From Scalesia atractyloides (lineage: Eukaryota > Streptophyta > Magnoliopsida > Asterales > Asteraceae), in the NCBI GenBank assembly GCA_947069175.1, contig CAMTDV010000023.1, positions 90,828,240 to 90,892,239 on the forward strand: 64,000 nucleotides of DNA, given 5' to 3'. Of this stretch, positions 55,677 to 64,000 are shown piece after piece. The notes below the pieces were generated by a model. The model was not told the origin of the DNA, did no database searches, and saw nothing but the letters and a program-made list of their open reading frames with translations. Each line of letters starts with the position of its first letter. Position 1 is the stretch's first letter. The position numbers were made by a program, and so were the translations under genes.

Positions 55677-55787
55677 TTGATTTTGGACGGTGTAAACAAC
55701 ATTTGGGGGTTTTAGAAACGCCCAGAAAGGTATCGCTGGAAAACAATAACATGTTTCTGGGCGCTCCCTGAAACCGTCCAAAATCAA
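55677..55787. repeat. long imperfect hairpin
   Basis: 15-bp perfect arms ttgattttggacggt (55677-55691) and accgtccaaaatcaa (55773-55787), with an inner stem cgcccagaaa / tttctgggcg. A 5' neighbour cactagtacaacatc resembles a CACTA terminus, so it may be a MITE piece. Confidence 0.7.
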
Positions 55788-56168
55788 TATAAACCGCGTA
55801 GAATAAGTATCTCCAAAGCTGACTCCACTAGTCGCCCAAACTAAGCCAAAACCGTCTAGACTGACCAAAATAATTTTCTTATACAGCTAAATAATAAATA
55901 ATCCAACATTATACATATCAGTGTTTTTGTATGTCATAGTATCTGATACTTATTTTTATATGTAATATGTGTATTCGACACTCATAACACAAATTTATCT
56001 AATTAGTTACAAATCACACTAGAAAAAAAATACATATATGTATGTTGATGCATTGTGTTAGACCTATTGTGTATGCATCAATGACAGGGTGGATATAGAT
56101 GGATGGGATAATGGGTGATGAGGTATTTGAGTGTGGGGAGGGTGAATCCACATAAACAAAGTCATTGT

Positions 56169-56208
<40 letters not shown>

Positions 56209-57426
56209 TATGATATTCTTTTTGTGTTAGTTATATAGTGAACCGTTGATTGACACTAATTTAATGAATAGTTTTAAGGAATGTTAGTAGTAAAAGAAAT
56301 CTTCAAACATTGTGTTCACCACTTATGTAGCCATCATGGACCATATGGATGTGGATGGATGGAGAAATGGTTGATGAGATATGTGATGTAGGGAAAGGGT
56401 AAAAGTGGAACAAAATGGATGGAGGGCAGATTTGGTATTATAAAAGTCACATGTATATATCAGCACTCATTATGAAACTCTACATCTTAGAAAAACTAAA
56501 AGAGAATAATTGATACAACACCAATAATAAGTCATTTTATCGTACGATATGATATTATAAAAGGCGATAAATTGAAAAGTCATTTTAGTGTGATGCATTA
56601 AGTTGCCACCTGCCCCCACACATTGTTCTGGTGCCTCCCATGTACATATGTACTTTCCAATCTTTAATGTCATTCAATTATTCTGTTTAAAATGTAAGGG
56701 TGGAAGATGGAAAAATTAGATTGTATAATTAATAATATAAAATTATTTTTATTTTTCTAACTTTTATATGTATCTAATGTATCAATTGTAATTAATTAAA
56801 TTAGTATTGATATCATAATAAATCTTTTGGATATAATGATTTGAAATTAGATAATATATATTATGTTTATCTAATTATAAAACTAGTTTTAAATATGCCA
56901 TTCAACAACATTTTAGATTTCATACCCTTCTATACCTTTCCTTGCACTTCAGGAGGTGAATTCAATTATGGGCTAAAACGTAATCAATACCCCCAAAACT
57001 TAACCCTCCACCCCCACTCTAACATCTAAAAATTTAACTCTAAAAGTTAAATTACACCCAAAACTTAAACCGGAGATGTAGCTGCATAGAAGGGTACGGG
57101 TTTGGCCAAACTCGTACAAAAAAAGTTTTAGTGTTATATCTAGTTATATGTTGACATTCGTCATTAAACCCGGATAATCCTTTAAATTGAACCCTGAAAA
57201 AATTCCGAACCTATAGGAAAAACTTTCTGGCTACGCTCAACCTGACATATACTTATAATGCACATATGCAGCACTATTTTTTTTTGAAATAAAAAGTTTT
57301 TTATGCATAATAAATAGCAATTTTTAAAAAATTGTTATAAAAAATTGGTGTTCTTTAGGTTTTTTTATGTTTTTTGGTAACTTTTTTGTATTCTCATTTA
57401 TATCTAGTTTTCTTATGATCATCTCC
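55788..57426. other. no gene seen; (TA)n at 56166-56206
   Basis: Non-coding. Two diverged copies of an atggatggga-type segment occur near 56076-56165 and 56330-56420. Confidence 0.5.
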
Positions 57427-57453
<27 letters not shown>

Positions 57454-57458
<5 letters not shown>

Positions 57459-59668
57459 AGGTTTTAGAGTGAACACTAGGTTGAGCGTGAACTATGTGAA
57501 CTAATCTGAGCCATTGGATTATATCATCAAGATATTTTTAACAATGGCAAGATTGTAATTATGATGTTGTAACCTCCCTTTAAATTAATTGACATAAGGG
57601 TATTTGCGTCTTTTGTAAATTGTATTTATTAAACAATATAATCAAAATTCCTAAAATCTTGCTAGTTTCAGTATATACAGATACACAGTTATTAGTGTAT
57701 ACACATGTGTACAGTCTCGATAGTATTAGTATATACAAGATACACAGATGTTAGTTTATACACATGTGTATAGTCTTGCTAACTATCAATTTATACAAGG
57801 TACACAGCTGCTAGTTTATACACATATGTACTTGAATAATACACATGTGTATAAATCTGAATTACATTGACATGTGTGAACAAGATGTAATTATACACAA
57901 GTGTATAAATCTTGTATATACTGACTTGTATACACATATGTAAAGAAACGTAATTTAATTAGGTTTAATATTTAATTTTAAAAAGAACATAAGAATTTAT
58001 TTAAAAATAAACATTAGCCTTTTAATCTCTTATAATTAAAATAATAGAGAAATAATTAAAAATGAGAGAGAGAGCTAAGAAATGGGAAAATTAAATCCCT
58101 ATAATGTAGGGATTTGGTAACTGAAAATAATTATTAACAAAAAAATATTTAAATCTAGATAAATATAAAAATACTATCCTACCCTTAACACTAAAAAAGA
58201 AATCAATGGCTAAGATGAGTTCACACATGTAACACCATAAAAATATTAAATTATATAAACCATATAGGCATTTAACCCGGTTAATTGAAAAAACCCTTTA
58301 AAGAGGAAATGGACTTGTAACGTCCCAAAATTTTATATAATATTTAAAAATATTAAGTATTATGGTAAAATACCTTGCACATAACTAATTTAATGAAATT
58401 GAAATTTGATTAGTTGCTTGGGAGTATCTAATAAAACATTTGGGTGGTGTCCTTGTATGATAAACAAAATATAGAGGACCGAATTGAACATTAGGTAAAC
58501 TTGTGGATATAAATGGGAATTAAAAATCCAAAACACATACTAGTGTGTGTTCTGGTCGAGCAAACAAGAAGAAGCAGAAGGGGAAAGAATTGTAACCCTA
58601 GTATTCAACAAATCCCTCAAATCAAAAGTGAAACTGGGCCTAAAACCCTTGCATGTATATAAATTCCCATTCATCTAGACAAGGAAACCATCAGGTATGT
58701 CAAATTTTGATGATTGTCATGTCATGAATCTATGTGAGCATCATAAATTCGGTATTGATTGTAGTCAAGGATATCATGACAGAAATCGTTGTGTATATGA
58801 GTCTAGGAATAAGCCCTTGATGAAGAATTAGTGATTAAATGCGATGATTCTAGTGTTTAGATGATTAATAGAGTTAGTATCAAATGGGGTTTTTTTATGA
58901 ATATGATTAACATCTAAATTGTTATAGTAAGAATTGTAGTAATTGATGTTAATGGTAGGATTCTGAATGCCAACCTCATGCCTTAGACATAGAAACTTGA
59001 AAAGATCTTGGATTGTTAAAAAGCATGAAAGAATTATGTAAATGAGAAATTTTACATAATTACATGATGTGTGTGTGTGTGTATATATATATATGAAGTG
59101 TAAACAATTGATCGAATTGAACTTTATAGGCAAATCAGGTGACATCATGCTGTCGCCGAGCACCTTAAAAGTTCCGACGCAGTAAACCACTGTCTACGGT
59201 AGTATTGACCCGGCGCTAAATTCCACGTAGCGTCGCCGACGGCGTAAACCACCGTCGCCGACGCTAGTAACAGTCTTTAGAACTTTTAAATTTTCAAAAT
59301 GATTAAGTTGCTATGTTGGTTTAGTCATTGTACTAATATCATTGTCAACTCCTCAGATAAAGCACAAAACGATCTATGTTACGGTCGGAGATCAAGCCTT
59401 GTCATAGAATCGAACATATCTCAACTTCAAGCTTCCGCTTATTTTGCTAGTTAATGATTAAATTTTTGTTAGTTTGTAAAATACTTCCGAATATTTGAAA
59501 GTTTTTATAATTTCATATTATTATGTAAGAAGATTACTTTATTTTCCTTTATTTAAAGGAATCTTTGCTATAAAAACCTCATTTAAAAATGTTAGTCATT
59601 AAGATAAGACAATGGGTCTTACAACATAGTTCACTATGAAGATATTGTTCACAAATGATCCTAATCCT
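57454..59668. mobile_element. (TA)n-flanked element, 2.2 kb, with inserted LTR-like segment
   Basis: The left end gggtaaggttttagagtgaac and right end gttcacaaatgatcctaatcc are imperfect inverted repeats, both bordered by TA repeats. The left part repeats tatacacatgtgtat words (57660-57950). About 1.4 kb of the length is a probable solo LTR. Confidence 0.65.
58228..59623. mobile_element. probable solo LTR inside the (TA)n-flanked element
   Basis: Starts TGTAACACCATAAAAATATT and ends GGGTCTTACA. Flanking 5-mers are acaca and acata (4 of 5). A tatataaat box lies near 58657. Removing it rejoins gttcaca with agttcac of the host element. Confidence 0.45.
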
Positions 59669-59711
59669 ATATATATATATATATATATATTAATATATAT
59701 ATATATATATA

Positions 59712-60193
59712 GTGGAGAGTTCAGATGTGAAGAAAAATTTGGTAAGAATAAAAAGAATAACTTTTAAACCAATAAAAATTCTCCATTTACTTCATTTAAT
59801 GTGTGTATTTAATATTATGAAAAAAGGCATATAAGTAAATCTATAATTGTTATTAATTAGCTAACTAATTAAACTTGTAACTAATTTTTTTTCATATACT
59901 CTTTCAAGATAAAATAATTTATGGTGTAGGACAATTTTCGACATGTGTAGGATAAATTTTAGTATGTGTATGATAAATTTTGAAATACGTAGGGTAAATT
60001 TACATGTGTGTAGGGTAAATTCCGGTAAATGTAAGACATGTGTAGGATAAATTTTGAAATGTGTAGGATAAAATGTTTTTTCTTTATTAATGAGAAATAA
60101 CATAATTAATGAGAGGAGTTATAAACTATTTAGTGTTTTACCATTATGTCCTTTCTTCTTTTTCTTCTCAATTTCTTCTCAAATGAACATTCC
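59712..60193. mobile_element. (TA)n-flanked MITE, copy 3 of the GGAGAGTTCAAATGAGAAGAA family
   Basis: Left end gtggagagttcagatgtgaa, right end ttcttctcaaatgaacattcc. Interior nearly the same as the 14026 copy. Bordered by (TA)n on the left and (CT)n(TA)n on the right. Confidence 0.85.
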
Positions 60194-60219
60194 TCTCTCT
60201 CTCTATATATATATATATA

Positions 60220-60543
60220 ACTCCGACTTCCCGTGCGAGTTTTTTCACTCATTTTTTGCTCACACGTAGATTAAAATGTTACAAAAACAACTGAAAAAAA
60301 TAAAGATTAAACTTTCAAAGCGACGTTTTCAGCATTTTGACGTTTTTGTAAAAAAACTGCTGAAATCGACATGAAACAACATTTACACCAACCGTAAGCA
60401 TTTTTATGAGCAATGTAAATCAACAATTTTTTTTTGAAAACTTATTTTTAAGATTTTTGGTAAAAAAAATTGAGAAAACTTTTTGTAAGGTCGAATTCTC
60501 TAAGTTTTTACAACTCGTAAGAGTTTTCATCTTACCCTAATCC
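60220..60543. mobile_element. further (TA)n-flanked segment
   Basis: The interval ends gagttttcatcttaccctaatcc followed by atatata. That end resembles the inverted terminus of the 57454 element (gggtaaggttttagag). No matching left end is seen, so it may be a truncated relative. Confidence 0.4.
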
Positions 60544-61044
60544 ATATATACATACACACACTATATTAAAACAACAACTTTGGTAAACTATATATATAAC
60601 ACAACACACACTATATTAAAGGGGGAATCTATTGGCATATCCTCATATCTATTCACACATTTTACCTTTTCAATGCGGGTCGTAAAGTGGTGAAAATGAT
60701 ATTTTCTAAACCAAAAGACTTATAGGGTAAAAGTGAAATTTTACAAAGTGTATGAGTGAGTGCTATCAGTAGAGATTTACTGGGGGAAAAGAGAAATTGT
60801 AGAAAGTTTGGGGTGAGTATTGTCGGTGTCAAAAGCCACCGACATTGATTTTTTAAGATATATAACAACTATGATATATTATAAATACTTATTATTTACA
60901 TATATTTAGTAGTGTAATTGATATCTATGCCATATTGGAAGATTAATTTCTATGTTAATAAACTTATATTGTATTTCGTTGAAATTTAAAACTTTTTTTG
61001 TGTTTTTTGTGTTGTTGAAGTTTATTTTGGCGTGTAATATATTA
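60544..61044. other. no gene seen
   Basis: AT-rich, non-coding. Confidence 0.5.
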
Positions 61045-64000
61045 TGTAAGACCCAACTTACATAACTTGAGAATATATAAAAACTTTTGCATTTTATAAA
61101 AATAAAGCAAATAGACGTTCATACAAAGTTTTAGGTTTAATAAAAGTTCATAAATGTTTAAAACACTTTAACAATTTAGCATATTAATACGTCATTAAAA
61201 TATAAAACACTTATAAGGTTCATAAGTGTTTGGGTTTGTAAATAACGAAACTCAGCGGAAGCCTGATCTTCGGTTGTATTCGGTTCTTCACTATGCTTGA
61301 TCATCATCCAAAAAGTCCTAGATATGACCTGTACACCAATAATAACTCATATGTTAGTTATATTGTGCTTAGATTTGGATTTATAACCCAAAATCACAAA
61401 CAAACAATCAAAATTAATTTTTGGAGAAACCCGCCGTAGACTACGAATGGTGTACCGTAGCTTACGGCACACATAAACAACTGGGCAGTAATGTCACACC
61501 CAACCGATGAAAGGAAATATCAGAGTGAGACGAACGAAATTGCTCGAGACTTCATAACACTAAATGTAACAAGTACTTAATAAAAATATTTCATTTCATT
61601 GCTAACGGTTCAAGTACATGAATTAGAAAACAAAATACAACAAGTAATGTATGACTAATCTATAAACATGAATTTAAATTTTGACGCGTTTTTAGTCCTT
61701 CCTACTAAGTTCCATTTGTCAATGTCATCATTGAATTCGTGTAACATATTTAAAAGTATAGTTCAGTACAAAAATATTGGCGAGCATACAAGTTTGAGTA
61801 CTAGCATAAGTAAAGAAAAGTTTGAACAATCCACATGACAAAAATAGTTAACTAGATTAATGTATCATGGCATGCAATTATACAAGTCAACCCTCTGATT
61901 ACCGCTAGCGTAATTCTTATCGTAGCAAAGGTAAGACCTTTTTTTTATGATTTAACTTAACATAACCTCAAGAATACGGTCGGTGGTTACTCCTATAGTG
62001 CTATACATGTTAAGGGGAGGCTTTAAACAAAATTAATGACAAGTAAATCAAATAAGAATGTTCCAATAATACAAATCAAGTATCTTGTATTTAAGCATGT
62101 ATGATTGCATTGTTTTGTTTGCATAAAGTATAAGTGTTTGCATGTGTTTAATATTATAACTTATTGCACCCAAAAGTGTAAAAGCAAAATGGGTCATGTA
62201 TACTCACCATTTTGCAAAGCATTCCGATTATCCGTGAGTGACGAGTTGTTTGATAATGTGGAATTGAAGGTATAAGGTCATTTGGGGTTTATGAAGTGGT
62301 TGAATTCGGAATCTAGAATTTAAGTACAAAAGTATGTATACACAAAGTAATTATCTAGTCTTAAAATACTCGTTTTTGACACTATATATCTCGTATGAGT
62401 TGTTGTGATTTCATGGGTTAAGTGCCCATTAGAATCGTAACGAGAGGTTCAAGTCTTAGATAATATAACCTATTACCATGACAAGTAACCATGTCGATTA
62501 TCATCAAGGATTCGATTATGTGTGTGTATATATATAGTTTATATAATAATTCTAAGCTAAGTCCGTCAAGAGTATCATAGATTGTCATGTAAGTCAACCA
62601 TGGAGATTAACCTCATTGTATGATTCACCAATACACAAATCATCACAAGGATGGTTCGGATGGTCGTGAATGAAAAGGAAATGTATAACTTCTTACTATA
62701 TCAAGTAGCCAAGTAAGCTTTAACCCGGGTGAGTCATTCCCGACATGGAAAGAGTTAACTAAGTATCGGAGGCTAGACGGGATTAATTTACTTTAAGTTT
62801 AGCAAACTACTTGAGATAGCAAGGTAAAAACATCAAGTGAGGTGTGGAATGAACTTAGGATAGCCAAGGCTTTCAAATATTCACACCTATACCAAAACAC
62901 AAGTCTTGCCATCAACTTCATGGCAAGCTCGGATGGTTTCATCACTTGTGGGTTACATAAACCCTTGCAAAAACAGAAATTTAGAGGTGTTTGCACCTCT
63001 TAAAACTCATAAGAATCTATTCCTAACAAGTCTCATAACCTTAGATAGGTTTAAGAACAAGCAGGAACAAGATTAAGTCAATAAAAAACAGAGTTTGTAA
63101 AGTTTAACAAAATTTCTTCCAAAATAAAAAGTTTGGACCTCAAAATGGTGATGTTCCACCTTGGCTTTCCATGGAAAACCTGTGGAAACAATCCTAGAGG
63201 TGTTCCAAGCTTTGTAGAGGAAATTTGATAAAGAAAAGTGAGTTTGAACTCACTTTTGCACTTGAAAGAAATCTGCCTTGTTCTTGAAATTTCAGAGAAT
63301 TTGAGAGTGTTTTGATGATTTAGAAGTGTTTGGAAAGTGCAAATGAGGGTTAGGGAGGTTGTATATATAGTGGGTGAGTTAGCTTTGGTGTTAAATGAGG
63401 TTTAGAGGTGATTGGGTGTGAAAAGGTGGAGAAAATAAGCCAACCCGCGAGCTGGATGCAACTTTCTATGGATTGAAGTCTCTCGCGCCCCGCGAGAGGC
63501 AAAGCCTTGTCTCTCGCGCCCCGCCAGAGACTAATTTAGGCAGATTTTGCAATTTGGTCCCTGAACTTGGTTTTTCCTTCATTTTAAGCTAAAACTTGAT
63601 GTTTTGGCATGTTTTTAAGTGTATAACACGTATGCAAGTATAATTTCAGTATCGAGAATGTATATATGAGTATTTGCACATATAAAAAGTGTCGGTTTGC
63701 ATATAAACAGTATTTAAACGATCGTTGTGCGAATAACAAATATGTATAGAATATGAATTTCACTATGATTAACGCCTCGAATTGTGATAGCGAAGATGGA
63801 GTATGATTGTAAGGTTTTGAAAAATTGAATGCAAATATGAATTTTCTAAAAATAGGAATACAATATACGAGGCGTTACAAGTAACTGGCTGCCGTAGCCT
63901 ACGACTGGCAACCATATGTTACGGTTCGCCAGTCTGCAGCTTTTCCAAACTTGCAGTTTTTACGAAAAAAATGCATAACTTTCGAAATACTTATTCGTTT
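61045..64000. mobile_element. LTR of another retrotransposon, cut by the window edge
   Basis: Opens TGTAAGACCCAACTTACATA, a typical plant Ty3/gypsy LTR start, followed by cagcggaagcctgatcttcg. It is interrupted at 61492-63879 by a nested solo LTR and continues to the window end. Neither its right end nor its target duplication can be seen. Confidence 0.6.
61492..63879. mobile_element. 2388-bp solo LTR, same family as 21680-24625
   Basis: Starts TGTCACACCCAACCGATG and ends TACGAGGCGTTACA. A perfect 5-bp target duplication AGTAA is at 61487-61491 and 63880-63884. No internal region is present. Interior contains two copies of a ctctcgcg-ccc-cgcgagag palindrome (63480-63498 and 63511-63529). Confidence 0.93.

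Larger units (their letters stand above)
57427..60219. repeat. (TA)n tract split by serial insertions
   Basis: TA runs at 57427-57453, 59669-59711 and 60204-60219 separate successive elements, as if one microsatellite had been hit repeatedly. Confidence 0.75.

Noticed and set aside
57660..57950. Regulatory array of tatacacatgtgtat
   Set aside because: The repeats are internal to a (TA)n-flanked mobile element and more likely transposon subterminal repeats.

Overview
This is nuclear DNA from a flowering plant. Genes have GT-AG introns, the background is AT-rich, and (TA)n runs, MITEs and nested LTR retrotransposons fill most of the space. The repeat spectrum (a Tekay-type chromovirus and a roughly 155-bp hAT MITE with ends CAGGGGCGGA / CCGCCACTG) suggests a eudicot, probably Asteraceae. 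That placement is an inference.

Only two host genes can be supported, both on the + strand. The first (663-10108, 14 coding exons, 628 residues) is a RabGAP of the TBC/GYP7 (TBC1D15-like) class. It has its arginine and glutamine fingers, a GC-AG intron, and introns loaded with MULE, hAT and other MITE insertions. The second (43675-45931, 4 exons, 217 residues) is an Aux/IAA auxin-response repressor resembling IAA29, with an LxLxL motif, the GWPPV degron and a PB1 domain. It does not show as one ORF because three introns split it.

The rest is mobile DNA. From left to right: hAT MITEs, a 5'-truncated retrocopy and a (TA)n-flanked element (10.8-14.6 kb); a TIR-bounded element with a non-repetitive interior (14.9-16.3 kb); Copia and hAT remnants (16.6-19.6 kb); and a complete but inactivated Ty3/gypsy chromovirus on the minus strand at 20180-33358. 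The chromovirus has a 5-bp target duplication ATAGC, LTRs of about 2.35 kb carrying four tRNA-like modules each, and a 2.9-kb solo LTR nested in one LTR. Next come LINE, Copia gag and PIF/Harbinger fragments (34.9-39.6 kb), the Aux/IAA gene, and a 3.1-kb minus-strand reverse-transcriptase element at 46.5-49.6 kb. Further MITEs and solo LTRs follow, then a cluster of elements inserted in one (TA)n tract (57.4-60.5 kb), and finally a new LTR running off the right edge with another solo LTR nested in it.

The most unusual item is the reverse-transcriptase element at 46.5-49.6 kb. It combines an N-terminal zinc-finger-like segment, a YLDD reverse transcriptase, a CCHC-type knuckle and a C-terminal domain laid out like the restriction-like endonuclease of R2-type retroelements. 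It has a 5'-truncated sibling at 11.8-12.3 kb. Plant non-LTR elements are usually described as L1 or RTE, so its class deserves a formal test. All exon joins were made by eye from splice-site consensus, reading frame and family knowledge; no alignment or search was run.
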